Below are positions 30,312-41,669 of a DNA stretch of 64,000 nt, in pieces. A program made the translations under genes and the position numbers. The DNA lies in the NCBI RefSeq assembly GCF_001591645.1, contig NZ_BCVH01000006.1, positions 62,001 to 126,000 of the forward strand. Reading direction: 5' to 3'. Below the pieces are notes generated by a model, which saw nothing but the letters and a program-made list of their open reading frames with translations, had not been told where the DNA came from and did not search any database. Source of the stretch: Robertmurraya korlensis NBRC 107688 (lineage in GTDB: Bacteria; Bacillota; Bacilli; Bacillales; Cytobacillaceae). How positions within the stretch are numbered: the stretch's first letter is position 1; each line of letters starts with the position of its first letter.

Positions 30312-32990
30312 ATGAAATTCCATGGGATGGAGAAAAAGGAAGTAGAAAAAGCCTTAAATACTGATTACATGGTCGGTTTATCTGAGGCTGATGCAGTAAA
30401 TCGTATAAAACAACATGGATTCAACGAGCTAGAAGAAGGAGAAAAGCAGTCTGCTTTGATCTTGTTTTTTAGTCAATTCAAAGACTTCATGGTTCTTGTT
30501 TTATTAGCAGCGACGTTAATCTCGGGACTGTTAGGTGAGTATATAGATGCTATTGCCATCATTGCAATTGTCATTGTCAATGGATTCTTAGGCTTTTTTC
30601 AAGAGCGTAAAGCCGAGCGCTCCCTTCAGGCCCTAAAAGAGCTATCTGCCCCGCAGGTATATGTCTTAAGAGATGGTAATTGGGTCAAAGTAGTCTCAAG
30701 GGAGGTCGTACCAGGAGATATCATGCGTTTTTCCAGTGGAGACCGAATTGGGGCAGATGTGAGATTAATAGAAACCAATAGTTTAGAGATTGAGGAATCT
30801 GCATTAACAGGAGAATCGTTACCTGTCCAAAAAACAGATAGCAAACTCCAAGAGGAAAACCTAGGTCTCGGTGATATGGAAAATATGGCCTTTATGGGCA
30901 CTATGGTAACAAGGGGTAGCGGTGTAGGTGTTGTCGTTGGAACCGGAATGAAAACAGCAATGGGCCAAATCGCTGACCTGTTACAAAATGCTGAAACGAT
31001 GGAGACCCCTCTTCAAAGAAGATTAGAGCAATTAGGGAAAATTCTTATTACGGCAGCTCTATTATTAACCGTTTTAGTTGTTATTGCTGGGGTTGTTGGT
31101 GGACACGATTTATATACGATGTTTTTAGCTGGAGTATCTTTAGCGGTGGCAGCCATTCCTGAGGGGCTTCCGGCTATTGTAACGGTTGCCTTGTCACTAG
31201 GAGTTCAACGAATGATAAAGCAAAAAGCGATTGTTCGAAAACTTCCTGCTGTTGAAACCCTAGGCTGTGCATCTGTCATTTGTTCAGACAAAACAGGCAC
31301 GATGACACAGAATAAAATGACCGTTACCCATTTATGGAGCGGGGGAGAGGTTTCCCAAGTAGGTGGGGTTGGTTATGAGCCTAGAGGAGAATTTTATCGT
31401 GGGGATCATAAGGTTTCGATTAAAGAAGAAAAAGCACTTCAGCAAATGTTAATGTTTGGAATGCTTTGTAACCACGCTGAAATAACTCAAAAAGACAATG
31501 AATATGTTATTGACGGAGATCCTACAGAAGGTGCGCTTCTTGTCTCAGCATTAAAAGCTGGGTTTACTAGAGACGTATTACAAAAACAATTTGAATTAGT
31601 AAAAGAATTTCCGTTTGATTCCTCCCGTAAAATGATGAGTGTTGTCGTAAAGGATACGAATGGAAGACAATTTATTGTCACTAAGGGTGCCCCTGACGTC
31701 TTAATTTCAAAAAGTGAATCAATCCTCTGGGAAAATCGACGACAATTTATGTCTCGTGACATGGAGGATAAAGTGAAAAATGCCATTGAAGGGTTAGCAT
31801 CTCAAGCGTTACGTACAATCGCGATTGCTTACCGTGAGATCACACCGGGAACAATCATACTTGATGAGGAAGAAGCGGAAAAAGATCTAACGTTTATCGG
31901 GCTTCAAGGGATGATTGATCCTCCAAGACCAGAAGTGAAGCTTGCAGTAAAAGAGTGTAAGGAAGCTGGTATTAAGACGGTAATGATCACAGGAGATCAT
32001 ATCATTACAGCCAAGGCGATTGCAAAGCAGTTAGGCATATTAACGCCAAAGAGCAAGGTGCTGGATGGAAATGCACTAAATGAAATGTCAGTAGAAGAGC
32101 TAGAAGAAGTTGTTGATGACGTTTCTGTATTTGCACGCGTTTCACCTGAACATAAGCTGAAAATTGTAAAGGCCCTTCAAAGCAGAGGTCATATTGTTGC
32201 GATGACTGGTGATGGTGTTAATGATGCGCCAGCTATAAAGGCAGCAGATATCGGTGTGGCAATGGGAATTACCGGTACTGATGTGGCAAAAGAAGCATCT
32301 GCGTTAGTTCTTCTTGATGATAATTTTGCGACGATTAAAGCAGCCATTAAAGAAGGAAGGAATATATACGAGAACATTCGTAAATTTATTCGTTATCTTC
32401 TTGCCTCCAATGTTGGTGAAATATTAGTGATGCTGTTTGCTATGCTGCTAGCTCTTCCATTACCTCTAGTACCGATTCAAATTCTTTGGGTTAACCTTGT
32501 AACGGATGGTTTACCGGCTATGGCATTAGGACTTGATCAGCCAGAGGAAAATGTAATGAAGCGTGGTCCACGAAGTCCTAAAGAAGGGGTATTTGCTAGA
32601 GGGTTAGGCTGGAAGGTTATCTCCCGAGGCTTCTTGATTGGAATTTCCACATTGCTAGCGTTTATGATTTCGTATAATGAAAATCCAAATGATTTAGTTC
32701 ATGCACAAACGGTTGCTTTTGCCACTCTTGTGTTAGCACAACTGATTCATGTTTTTGATTGCCGTAGTGAAAAATCGGTATTTTCAAGAAACCCATTTGG
32801 AAATATGTATCTTGTCTGGGCGGTTATTTCGTCATTAGCACTAATGCTAGTAGTTATGTACTATCCACCATTACAGCCAATTTTCCATACCGTTCCACTG
32901 GCTCTTCGTGATTGGTTATTAGTCATAGGTTTTGCATCAATCCCAACTTTTTTATTAGCAGGTTCATTTTTGGCAAGTAAAAATAAATAA
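30312..32990 (+). CDS. yloB: Cation-transporting P-type ATPase, calcium type (YloB)
   Basis: An 892-residue P2A ATPase (SERCA-like). It has the N-terminal cation ATPase domain, the actuator motif TGESLPVQK, the ion-site PEGLPAIV in helix 4, the phosphorylation motif CSDKTGTMTQNK (Asp near 326), the hinge MTGDGVNDAPAIK and about ten membrane helices. In B. subtilis YloB is a calcium ATPase induced in sporulation. ATG 30312 is chosen because it starts the conserved N-terminus (MKFHGMEKKEVEKAL) and follows GGAGGAAGGG. Confidence 0.93.
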   Translation: MKFHGMEKKEVEKALNTDYMVGLSEADAVNRIKQHGFNELEEGEKQSALILFFSQFKDFMVLVLLAATLISGLLGEYIDAIAIIAIVIVNGFLGFFQERKAERSLQALKELSAPQVYVLRDGNWVKVVSREVVPGDIMRFSSGDRIGADVRLIETNSLEIEESALTGESLPVQKTDSKLQEENLGLGDMENMAFMGTMVTRGSGVGVVVGTGMKTAMGQIADLLQNAETMETPLQRRLEQLGKILITAALLLTVLVVIAGVVGGHDLYTMFLAGVSLAVAAIPEGLPAIVTVALSLGVQRMIKQKAIVRKLPAVETLGCASVICSDKTGTMTQNKMTVTHLWSGGEVSQVGGVGYEPRGEFYRGDHKVSIKEEKALQQMLMFGMLCNHAEITQKDNEYVIDGDPTEGALLVSALKAGFTRDVLQKQFELVKEFPFDSSRKMMSVVVKDTNGRQFIVTKGAPDVLISKSESILWENRRQFMSRDMEDKVKNAIEGLASQALRTIAIAYREITPGTIILDEEEAEKDLTFIGLQGMIDPPRPEVKLAVKECKEAGIKTVMITGDHIITAKAIAKQLGILTPKSKVLDGNALNEMSVEELEEVVDDVSVFARVSPEHKLKIVKALQSRGHIVAMTGDGVNDAPAIKAADIGVAMGITGTDVAKEASALVLLDDNFATIKAAIKEGRNIYENIRKFIRYLLASNVGEILVMLFAMLLALPLPLVPIQILWVNLVTDGLPAMALGLDQPEENVMKRGPRSPKEGVFARGLGWKVISRGFLIGISTLLAFMISYNENPNDLVHAQTVAFATLVLAQLIHVFDCRSEKSVFSRNPFGNMYLVWAVISSLALMLVVMYYPPLQPIFHTVPLALRDWLLVIGFASIPTFLLAGSFLASKNK

Positions 32991-33005
32991 AGTATGTTAT
33001 AATCC

Positions 33006-33040
33006 AAAAGGTGATAGAGAAAGCTCTATTACCTTTTTCT
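33006..33040 (+). terminator. Terminator of yloB
   Basis: AAAAGGTGATAGAG and CTCTATTACCTTTT form a stem with loop AAAG, followed by Ts. A TGTTATAAT sequence (32995-33003) directly in front could be a promoter, but its start would lie inside the hairpin. Confidence 0.8.
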
Positions 33041-33068
33041 ATACTCAGGAAAGTATGGGGTGTTGGGT

Positions 33069-33944
33069 TTGGTAAAAAGCATGACAGGCTTTGGTAGAAG
33101 CATCCGCAGCAATGAACATATCAAGGTAACTGTTGAGGTTAAAACGGTAAATCATCGCTTTGCAGAATATCACTTCCGAATACCTAGAAGTATCTCTAAC
33201 TTCGAGGATAAGCTGAAAAAGAAGCTAAATGAATACATAAAGAGAGGAAGAATTGAGGTCTTTATCGCCGTTGAAGGTGAGGGACTTACGAATCGAAAAC
33301 TCTCAGTTGATTGGAATCTCTTACAGGACTATCTTCAGTACATAAAGGAAATACAGGATCGCTTCCAAATTCAGGAGGAAGTTCCATTAAAAGATATACT
33401 TAAACGAGACGAGATATTTAGCATTGAAGAGCAAGAATCTGGCAACGAGTATATGGAAGAACTTGTGTTGGATGCTTTGCTTGAAGCTGCTCAATTTTGT
33501 GTAAATATGCGTGAAGCCGAAGGGAAAGCATTGCAACAGGATATTCGCTCCCATATTGAAAAGATACAATCAACGGTTGAAGCACTAAGACAATATGCGC
33601 CGACTGTCACTCTGCAATACGCGAATCGATTAAAAAAGAGAATTCAAGAATACGTAGACCTACAGCTGGATGAAATGAGAATTGTGACGGAAGTTGCCAT
33701 TTTTGCAGATAAAGCCGATATCAACGAAGAGCTAACAAGACTCGATAGTCATATTGTCCAATTTAATCGCTTCCTAAATGATCAAGAGCCTGTTGGAAGA
33801 AAGCTTGATTTCCTTGTTCAAGAGATGAATAGGGAAACAAATACGATTGGTTCGAAAGCAAATGACGCAAAAATAGCAGCTGAAGTGGTAGAGTTAAAAA
33901 GCTTAATTGAAAAGATTAAGGAGCAGATTCAAAATATTGAGTAG
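33069..33944 (+). CDS. yloC: YicC family endoribonuclease-like protein YloC
   Basis: A 291-residue YicC family protein. The N-terminal YicC domain begins SMTGFGRS and contains VEVKTVNHRFAEYHFRIPR. The C-terminal DUF1732 domain includes EVAIFADKADINEELTRLDSH and DFLVQEMNRETNTIGSKANDAKI. E. coli YicC and its homologues have been reported as endoribonucleases; the Bacillus role is unsettled. The start is TTG 33069 with GGGGTG six bases upstream, giving exactly the B. subtilis length. GTG 33060 is the alternative. Confidence 0.88.
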   Translation: MVKSMTGFGRSIRSNEHIKVTVEVKTVNHRFAEYHFRIPRSISNFEDKLKKKLNEYIKRGRIEVFIAVEGEGLTNRKLSVDWNLLQDYLQYIKEIQDRFQIQEEVPLKDILKRDEIFSIEEQESGNEYMEELVLDALLEAAQFCVNMREAEGKALQQDIRSHIEKIQSTVEALRQYAPTVTLQYANRLKKRIQEYVDLQLDEMRIVTEVAIFADKADINEELTRLDSHIVQFNRFLNDQEPVGRKLDFLVQEMNRETNTIGSKANDAKIAAEVVELKSLIEKIKEQIQNIE

Positions 33945-34003
33945 CTCTTGGTTTAGAAAAGCTTTAGGAAGGTAAAAATAATTCTTATGATTGGAGGACA
34001 ATC

Positions 34004-34892
<889 letters not shown>

Positions 34893-34895
34893 TCC

Positions 34896-35108
34896 ATGTT
34901 ATATCCATCAATTGATTCATTAATGACAAAAATTGACTCAAAGTATTCACTAGTTTCGGTTGCTGCCAAAAGAGCACGAAAGCTACAACAAGGGGAAAAC
35001 CTGCACTTAGATAAGTATGTTTCACATAAGCAGGTTGGAAAAGCTTTAGAAGAAATTCATGCCGATAGACTTACTTACCGTATCGTAAAAGACGAATCAG
35101 CTGAATAA
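34896..35108 (+). CDS. rpoZ: RNA polymerase omega subunit
   Basis: A 70-residue omega chain that helps fold and assemble beta-prime. The conserved N-terminal helix ([21 protein letters not shown]) and AAKRARKLQ are present, and [18 protein letters not shown] is the typical end. The ATG lies four bases after the gmk stop, with GGAGGT in the end of gmk. Confidence 0.95.
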   Translation: MLYPSIDSLMTKIDSKYSLVSVAAKRARKLQQGENLHLDKYVSHKQVGKALEEIHADRLTYRIVKDESAE

Positions 35109-35115
35109 AGACGGG

Positions 35116-35142
35116 AACAACCTAAATTTTAGGTTGTTTTTT
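35116..35142 (+). terminator. Terminator of the remA-gmk-rpoZ group
   Basis: AACAACCTA (35116-35124) pairs with TAGGTTGTT (35130-35138), and Ts follow. Confidence 0.85.
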
Positions 35143-35215
35143 GTTTTAAAGATGCAAATGAAGATTTGTTCTTGCATAATGGAGGAAAGATGTTTATCGA
35201 ACGGAGGTTTTTTCT

Positions 35216-36424
35216 GTGAGAGGAAAGAAGATTTTACTATGTGTTACTGGGGGAATTGCTGTTTTTAAAGCAGCAGCTCTAACAAGCAAGCTCACTCAAG
35301 CTGGGTTTGAGGTAAAGGTGATTTTAAGTGAATCGGCTTCAAAATTCGTGACACCTTTAACCTTTCAGGCACTTTCGAGAAACGATGTACATATGGACAC
35401 GTTTGATGAAAAGGACTCAAAGGTAATTGCCCATATTGATTTGGCCGATTGGGCAGATTTAATTGTGGTTGCGCCGGCTACTGCTAACGTAATTGGAAAA
35501 CTTGCCAATGGGATTGCTGATAATATGATCACTACGACCTTACTTGCAGCGACTGCTCCTGTATGGATTGCCCCTGCAATGAATGTTCATATGTATGACC
35601 ATCCAGCAGTAAAAAAGAATTTAGAAACACTACGTAGCTACGGATATGGATTTATCGAGCCTGGCGAAGGCTATTTAGCATGTGGGTATGTTGGGAAAGG
35701 CAGAATGGAAGAACCAGAGACCATTATTGAGAAAATAACTGAATTTTTCCAGCCTGCAGATACTCCTTTTAAGGATAAAAAGGTTCTGGTAACCGCAGGA
35801 CCAACTAGGGAAAGAATTGATCCGGTCCGCTATATTACCAATTTTTCATCAGGAAAAATGGGGTATGCCATTGCCGAGCAAGCAAGGGATTTGGGGGCGG
35901 AGGTTACTCTTATATCAGGACCTGTTTCCATTCAGCCACCACCGGGAGTAAAAATCATCTATGTGGAAAGTGCACAGGACCTGTTCGAGGCAGCGATTGC
36001 TCAATATGAATCTAGCGATTTAGTCGTTAAAACGGCTGCAGTTGCGGATTATAAGCCCAAAAGGGTAGCTAATCAGAAAATTAAAAAGCAGGAAGGCGAC
36101 GAAAACATCGAATTAGAAAGAACAAAGGATGTTTTATTTGAGCTTGGAAAAAGAAAAAGACACCAAGTATTGGTTGGTTTTGCTGCGGAAACAGATCATG
36201 TGGAAGAGTACGCCATGAAAAAGCTCGAGAAGAAAAATGCAGATATGATCGTGGCTAACAATGTGACAGAAGAAGGATCTGGTTTTGGGACAGATACGAA
36301 TAAAATAACGATCTACAAGCGGGATGGTCATTCTATTTCCTTGCCTTTAATGACCAAGCAAGAGGCAGCCAAAACCCTTCTACTAGAGGCTTTGAAGCTG
36401 TTACCAAAAGAGGAAGCTAAATGA
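35216..36424 (+). CDS. coaBC: Phosphopantothenoylcysteine decarboxylase and synthetase
   Basis: A 402-residue bifunctional coenzyme A enzyme. The N-terminal FMN-dependent CoaC domain (GKKILLCVTGGIAVFKAAAL; active-site PAMNVHMYDHPAVKKNL; lid MEEPETI) decarboxylates phosphopantothenoylcysteine. The C-terminal CoaB domain (VLVTAGPTRERIDPVRYITNFSSG, about residue 190) joins cysteine to phosphopantothenate with CTP. The start is GTG 35216, after ACGGAGGT. The stop overlaps priA by four bases. Confidence 0.96.
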   Translation: MRGKKILLCVTGGIAVFKAAALTSKLTQAGFEVKVILSESASKFVTPLTFQALSRNDVHMDTFDEKDSKVIAHIDLADWADLIVVAPATANVIGKLANGIADNMITTTLLAATAPVWIAPAMNVHMYDHPAVKKNLETLRSYGYGFIEPGEGYLACGYVGKGRMEEPETIIEKITEFFQPADTPFKDKKVLVTAGPTRERIDPVRYITNFSSGKMGYAIAEQARDLGAEVTLISGPVSIQPPPGVKIIYVESAQDLFEAAIAQYESSDLVVKTAAVADYKPKRVANQKIKKQEGDENIELERTKDVLFELGKRKRHQVLVGFAAETDHVEEYAMKKLEKKNADMIVANNVTEEGSGFGTDTNKITIYKRDGHSISLPLMTKQEAAKTLLLEALKLLPKEEAK

Positions 36425-38823
36425 TTGCCAGTGTCATAGTGGATGTGCCAGCTAAACAAACCGACAGACCATTTGATTATCGGATCCCAGAACATTTAGA
36501 AGGGATCATTATACCCGGGATGAGGGTAGTTGTTCCGTTTGGCCCACGGAGAATCCAAGGCTTTGTTATTTCAATTCAGGAAAGTTCGGAATTTGAGAAG
36601 CTAAGGGATATTATAGCTCCTATGGATATCGTTCCGGTATTAAATGAAGAGTTATTACAGCTAGGGGATTGGTTATCTAAAGAAACGCTTTGTTACCGAA
36701 TTTCTGCCTACCAGGTCATGCTCCCCGCAGCACTAAAAGCTAAATATGAAAAGAGGATACGAGTAACAACTGATATAAATTTGTTACCACAGGTCCTACA
36801 AAGGGTGTTCGGAAAGAGTCTGATTGTTAATTTTGATGGTATTGATAACGATGCATGGAAAGCCTTGCAAAAAGAAATATCCTCTGGCCATGTTGAATTT
36901 ATATATGAAGTAAAGGAACGAGTAAATAAAAAAAAGCGCAAGTATGTTATGCCAGATGTGAGTGAGAAGGAACTGGCCGATTCACTTAAGCTTATATCCA
37001 TTCAGGCAACCAAGCAGAGGGAGATCATCGAGTTTTTCATAGAGAATCCCGCCCCATTTCCCATGCAACTATTAATGAACGAACTTACTACCTCCTCTTC
37101 AGCTATAAAGGGTCTCGTCAAGAAAGGGATATTAAAGGAAGAAGAGGTGGAAGTGTACCGAGATCCTTACGAAAATCGTGTATTTGACCGGACACAACCA
37201 TTAGCGTTAACCTCAGAGCAAAAAAATGCGATTGCCCCTGTTTTACAAACGATTGAAGAAGATCTCCATAAAGTATTCTTACTTTATGGAGTAACGGGTA
37301 GTGGAAAAACGGAAGTGTACTTACAGTCGATTCAACGGGTATTAGAGAAGGGAAAGGAAGCAATCGTGCTTGTTCCAGAAATCGCCTTAACTCCACAAAT
37401 GGTGAAAAGGTTTAAGGGAAGGTTCGGGGATGAGGTGGCTGTCATGCACAGTGGGCTTTCTACCGGAGAAAAATACGATGAGTGGCGTAAGATTCAAAGA
37501 AAAGAAGTGAAGGTTGTGGTAGGAGCAAGATCTGCCATTTTTGCTCCATTTGAAAATCTCGGAATTATTATAATTGATGAGGAGCATGAAACGAGTTATA
37601 AACAAGAAGAAAATCCTAGATACCATGCAAGAGACGTTGCGATCCAACGTGCAAAAAAGTATGGATGTCCCGTTGTTCTAGGAAGTGCAACTCCAGCGCT
37701 TGAATCCTTTGCTAGGGCTAAAAAAGGTGTGTATGAGTTATTAACATTACCTAGCCGGATGAATAGTGGTCCGATGCCTCATGTTGAAGTAGTAGATATG
37801 CGGGAGGAGCTCCGTGAAGGTAACCGGTCAATGTTTTCTAGGATATTAATGGAAAAATTAAAAGACCGTCTCGAAAAGCGAGAGCAAACCGTATTGTTTT
37901 TAAACAAACGTGGACATTCCTCTTTTGTTATGTGTAGAGATTGCGGATATGTCGTTAACTGTCCCGATTGTGATATTTCACTAACCTATCATCGATTTAG
38001 CGAAAGAATGAAGTGTCATTATTGCGGTTATGAATCCCTTGTTCCGACCAACTGCCCGGAGTGTCAGTCTGAGCATATCCGTTATTTTGGGACGGGTACT
38101 CAGAAAATTGAAGAAGAACTTGGCAAGGTATTACCTGAAGCAAGGGTGATTCGAATGGATGTGGACACGACTTCGAAAAAAGGGGCACATGAAAAGCTGT
38201 TAACCGAATTTGGTGAAGGAAAAGCAGATATTCTGTTAGGGACTCAAATGATAGCAAAGGGATTGGATTTTCCCAAGATTACGCTGGTAGGAGTTCTTTC
38301 AGCGGATACCATGCTGCATATCCCTGATTTCCGATCTTCTGAGAAAACCTTTCAGCTATTAACACAAGTTAGTGGGAGAGCTGGAAGACATGAGCTAACG
38401 GGAGAGGTTATTGTACAAACCTATACCCCTGAGCATTACAGTATTCAGTTTGCAGCCCAGCAGGACTATGATCTGTATTATGAAAGGGAAATGCAAATAA
38501 GGAAACTTCACCATTATCCCCCTTTCTACTATATATCACTGATTACAGTAAGCCATGAGAATTTGATGAAAGTAGTGTCGGTAACAGAAAAAATTACCGG
38601 ATATGTACGTAATAGTCTATCCCCAGAAGCGATTGTTCTTGGGCCGGTTGCCTCACCGATTCCTCGAATCAAAAATAGATATAGATACCAATGTTTGATA
38701 AAATACAAACGTGAGCCACAGTTAGGTCGTGCAATTAAAACTGTACTTGATCAATATCAGCATGAATCTGCAACAACCGGGTTAACCATTTCTACAGACG
38801 TGAATCCTTATATTCTCATGTAG
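36421..38823 (+). CDS. priA: Primosomal replication helicase PriA
   Basis: An 800-residue superfamily 2 helicase that reloads the replisome at stalled forks. The N-terminal 3'-DNA-binding domain precedes Walker A (LYGVTGSGKTEVYL, about residue 290) and the DEEH box (IIIDEEHETSYKQEENPRYHARD). The zinc region has paired cysteines (CRDCGYVVNCPDC and CHYCGYESLVPTNCPEC). Helicase motifs V and VI (GTQMIAKGLDFPKI, QVSGRAGR) are clear. ATG 36421 overlaps the coaBC stop. Confidence 0.97.
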   Translation: MIASVIVDVPAKQTDRPFDYRIPEHLEGIIIPGMRVVVPFGPRRIQGFVISIQESSEFEKLRDIIAPMDIVPVLNEELLQLGDWLSKETLCYRISAYQVMLPAALKAKYEKRIRVTTDINLLPQVLQRVFGKSLIVNFDGIDNDAWKALQKEISSGHVEFIYEVKERVNKKKRKYVMPDVSEKELADSLKLISIQATKQREIIEFFIENPAPFPMQLLMNELTTSSSAIKGLVKKGILKEEEVEVYRDPYENRVFDRTQPLALTSEQKNAIAPVLQTIEEDLHKVFLLYGVTGSGKTEVYLQSIQRVLEKGKEAIVLVPEIALTPQMVKRFKGRFGDEVAVMHSGLSTGEKYDEWRKIQRKEVKVVVGARSAIFAPFENLGIIIIDEEHETSYKQEENPRYHARDVAIQRAKKYGCPVVLGSATPALESFARAKKGVYELLTLPSRMNSGPMPHVEVVDMREELREGNRSMFSRILMEKLKDRLEKREQTVLFLNKRGHSSFVMCRDCGYVVNCPDCDISLTYHRFSERMKCHYCGYESLVPTNCPECQSEHIRYFGTGTQKIEEELGKVLPEARVIRMDVDTTSKKGAHEKLLTEFGEGKADILLGTQMIAKGLDFPKITLVGVLSADTMLHIPDFRSSEKTFQLLTQVSGRAGRHELTGEVIVQTYTPEHYSIQFAAQQDYDLYYEREMQIRKLHHYPPFYYISLITVSHENLMKVVSVTEKITGYVRNSLSPEAIVLGPVASPIPRIKNRYRYQCLIKYKREPQLGRAIKTVLDQYQHESATTGLTISTDVNPYILM

Positions 38824-38889
38824 TGGGTTATGAAGAGAGTTGTTTTCGTAGAGAATAGTGATAAATATTAAAAAATCGGAGGAAGTATT

Positions 38890-39375
38890 TTGACAGTAAA
38901 AAAGCTAGTTACTCACCCTGCAGAGATTCTTGAGCAAGAATGTGAGAGAGTAACGGTATTTGATAAAAAACTAGAAAAGCTACTAAATGATATGTATGAA
39001 ACGATGATTGAATTTGATGGGGTAGGTCTTGCAGCACCTCAAATTGGTCTAGCGAAACAAATTGCTATCGTGGATATAGACGATGAGTCAGGTACGATTG
39101 AATTAATTAACCCAGAAATAGTAGAAGTATCCGGTGAACAAACAGGTCCAGAAGGGTGTCTAAGTTTTCCTGGAATATACGGGGAGGTAACAAGACCGTA
39201 TTTTGTAAAGGTAAAGGCTCGAAACCGAAAAGGAAAAGCATTTGTGATTGAAGCAGAGGACTTCTTAGCACGTGCCATTCTCCATGAAATTGATCATCTC
39301 CACGGCATTTTATTTACGTCCAAAGTAACCAGGTATTTAGCTGAAGAAGAGTTAGAGGGAGTCGAAAGCGAATGA
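38890..39375 (+). CDS. def: Peptide deformylase
   Basis: A 161-residue metalloprotease that removes the formyl group from new polypeptides. The three motifs are [10 protein letters not shown] (about residues 43-52), EGCLSFPG (about 88-95) and HEIDHLHG (about 131-138), with the metal held by the Cys and two His. The start is TTG 38890, after TCGGAGGAAG. It overlaps fmt, which adds the formyl group to initiator tRNA, so opposite steps of one cycle are co-expressed. Confidence 0.96.
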   Translation: MTVKKLVTHPAEILEQECERVTVFDKKLEKLLNDMYETMIEFDGVGLAAPQIGLAKQIAIVDIDDESGTIELINPEIVEVSGEQTGPEGCLSFPGIYGEVTRPYFVKVKARNRKGKAFVIEAEDFLARAILHEIDHLHGILFTSKVTRYLAEEELEGVESE

Positions 39376-40322
39376 CAAAAATAGTGTTTATGGGTACTCC
39401 TGATTTTTCAGTTCCCGTATTAAGAAGTGTAATAGAAGCTGGATACGAAGTGATTGGTGTAGTGACTCAACCAGATCGCCCAGTTGGAAGAAAAAGAGTG
39501 CTTACTCCACCTCCGGTTAAAGTAGAAGCAGAGAAGCATGGAATTCCTGTCCTTCAACCGGAAAAAATTCGTGTAAGAGAGGACTTGGATCAAGTATTAA
39601 GCTTGAAGCCAGACTTAGTTGTGACGGCAGCATTTGGACAAATCCTACCGAAGGAGCTATTAGAAGCGCCACCGCTCGGTTGTATTAATGTACATGCTTC
39701 CCTTTTACCAGAATTGCGCGGAGGGGCACCCATCCATTACTCAATTATTCAAGGAAAAGAAAAAACAGGAATCACAATAATGTATATGGCAGAAAAGCTT
39801 GATGCGGGTGATATTTTAACGCAAGTAGAAGTGCCTATTACAGAAACAGATACGGTTGGTTCTTTACATGATAAGCTTAGCGTTGCAGGCTCGCAATTAT
39901 TGTTAGATACATTGCCAAAGCTGATTAGTGGGAAACTAGAACCGATTCCCCAGAATGAGAATGAAGCAACGTTCGCGTATAATATAAAGCGCGAGGAAGA
40001 GAAAATTGATTGGTCAAAAACAGGTGAAGAAATTTACAACCATATCAGAGGCATGAATCCATGGCCAGTAGCATACACGTCCCTTTCCGATTCAGTGATG
40101 AAACTTTGGTGGGCAACAAAAGTAAAGTCGATGAAAAAGGACAATCCGGGAGAAATCATAGCTATTGAGGAAGATGGTTTTGTTATTTCAACAGGAAATG
40201 ATACGGCAATAAAAGTGCTTGAACTCCAGCCTTCTGGTAAGAAGAAAATGACAGCAGGTCAATTTTTACGTGGGGCAGGTTCGTATTTAAAGGTTGGAGA
40301 TAGTATAGGAGTTAGCGAATGA
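39372..40322 (+). CDS. fmt: Methionyl-tRNA formyltransferase
   Basis: A 316-residue enzyme that formylates initiator Met-tRNA using 10-formyltetrahydrofolate. The active-site segment is [22 protein letters not shown] (about residues 107-128), with the N-terminal [11 protein letters not shown] and the C-terminal tRNA-binding OB domain. Start and stop overlap def and rsmB through ATGA junctions. Confidence 0.97.
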   Translation: MTKIVFMGTPDFSVPVLRSVIEAGYEVIGVVTQPDRPVGRKRVLTPPPVKVEAEKHGIPVLQPEKIRVREDLDQVLSLKPDLVVTAAFGQILPKELLEAPPLGCINVHASLLPELRGGAPIHYSIIQGKEKTGITIMYMAEKLDAGDILTQVEVPITETDTVGSLHDKLSVAGSQLLLDTLPKLISGKLEPIPQNENEATFAYNIKREEEKIDWSKTGEEIYNHIRGMNPWPVAYTSLSDSVMKLWWATKVKSMKKDNPGEIIAIEEDGFVISTGNDTAIKVLELQPSGKKKMTAGQFLRGAGSYLKVGDSIGVSE

Positions 40323-41665
40323 CAAAAAAATTAAATGTTCGAGAAAGTGTTGTAACCATTCTAGAGCAAATTGAAAAAAATCAATCATATAGCAATCTGC
40401 TTTTGAACAATGTGATTAAAAAGAATCAAATTGCACCGAAGGATATTGGATTGTTAACGGAATTAACATATGGAACATTACAGAGAAAAATGACTCTTGA
40501 TTATTACTTAGAGCCATTTATTAAAAATCCCAAGAAGCTAGAAAACTGGGTCGTGCAGGTACTACGAATGACCTTGTATCAAATGCTTTATTTAGATAAA
40601 ATTCCTGATCGTGCAGCCATTCATGAGGCTGTGGAAATTGCTAAAAAGAGAGGTCATAAAGGAATATCTGGAATGGTGAATGGTGTTCTCCGCTCTTTGC
40701 AAAGAGAAGGGATTAGAGATATTAATGAGATCAAGGATGAGGTAGAGCGATTGTCCATTGAAACCAGTCACCCTATTTGGCTTGTCAGAAGATGGACCGA
40801 GCAATTTGGGTATAATAAGGCAAAAGAGATGTGTGAGATCAACTTAACCGCACCGATGCAAACAGCTCGAGTGAATACAAATAAAATTACAAGGGAAGCT
40901 TGCATCAAGAGACTTTCAGAAGAAGGCTTCCTTGTCGAGGAAAGTGTGGTTGTACCTGAAGCAATCAAATGCCTAAAAGGAAATCTTGCTCATTCGGAGA
41001 GTTTTAAAGAGGGTCTGATTACCATTCAGGATGAAAGCTCTATGCTTGTGGCATATGCATTAGGAACTGAACAAAATGAAACCATCTTAGATGCGTGTGC
41101 GGCACCAGGTGGCAAGACTACCCATATCGCTGAAAAACTTGAGGAAACAGGACAAGTTATCTCTTTAGATCTTCATGAACATAAGGTGAAACTAATTAAT
41201 GAAAATGCCACTCGACTTGGATTGAACAATATAGAAACCAAGGCGATGGATAGCCGCAAGGTACAAGAAGAGTTTGAAGGTAAGACGTTTGACCGTATTT
41301 TGCTTGATGCCCCATGTTCTGGTCTTGGTGTAATGAGAAGAAAGCCAGATATGAAGTACACAAAAAAAGAAGAGGATTTAACTCGTCTTCAGTCGATTCA
41401 GTTACAATTATTAGACTCTGTAACCCCACTATTAAAGCCAGGTGGAACATTAATCTACAGTACATGTACGCTAGACCGTTCCGAAAACGATGAGGTAGTA
41501 GAGGCATTTTTACAAAAGCATACAGAATTTGAGGGAGACGATTCAGTCATTGAAAGAATGCCTAAGGCTATTCAGCCGCTGATGACAGATTTTCAGCTAC
41601 AAATTTTCCCACAAGATTTTGGCTCAGATGGATTTTATATTGCAAGTTTAAGGAAGAAGGTATAA
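40319..41665 (+). CDS. rsmB: 16S rRNA (cytosine-967-C5) methyltransferase RsmB
   Basis: A 448-residue enzyme with an N-terminal NusB-like RNA-binding domain (about residues 5-130) and a C-terminal SAM-dependent methyltransferase. The SAM motif is [18 protein letters not shown] (about residue 259). The two catalytic cysteines are in [17 protein letters not shown] and [19 protein letters not shown] 40319 overlaps the fmt stop. Confidence 0.95.
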   Translation: MTKKLNVRESVVTILEQIEKNQSYSNLLLNNVIKKNQIAPKDIGLLTELTYGTLQRKMTLDYYLEPFIKNPKKLENWVVQVLRMTLYQMLYLDKIPDRAAIHEAVEIAKKRGHKGISGMVNGVLRSLQREGIRDINEIKDEVERLSIETSHPIWLVRRWTEQFGYNKAKEMCEINLTAPMQTARVNTNKITREACIKRLSEEGFLVEESVVVPEAIKCLKGNLAHSESFKEGLITIQDESSMLVAYALGTEQNETILDACAAPGGKTTHIAEKLEETGQVISLDLHEHKVKLINENATRLGLNNIETKAMDSRKVQEEFEGKTFDRILLDAPCSGLGVMRRKPDMKYTKKEEDLTRLQSIQLQLLDSVTPLLKPGGTLIYSTCTLDRSENDEVVEAFLQKHTEFEGDDSVIERMPKAIQPLMTDFQLQIFPQDFGSDGFYIASLRKKV

Positions 41666-41669
41666 AGAA

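Noticed and set aside
32995-33003. TGTTATAAT as a promoter for yloC
   Set aside because: The expected start would lie within the yloB terminator hairpin, and no matching -35 is present at normal spacing. It is kept only as a remark under the terminator.
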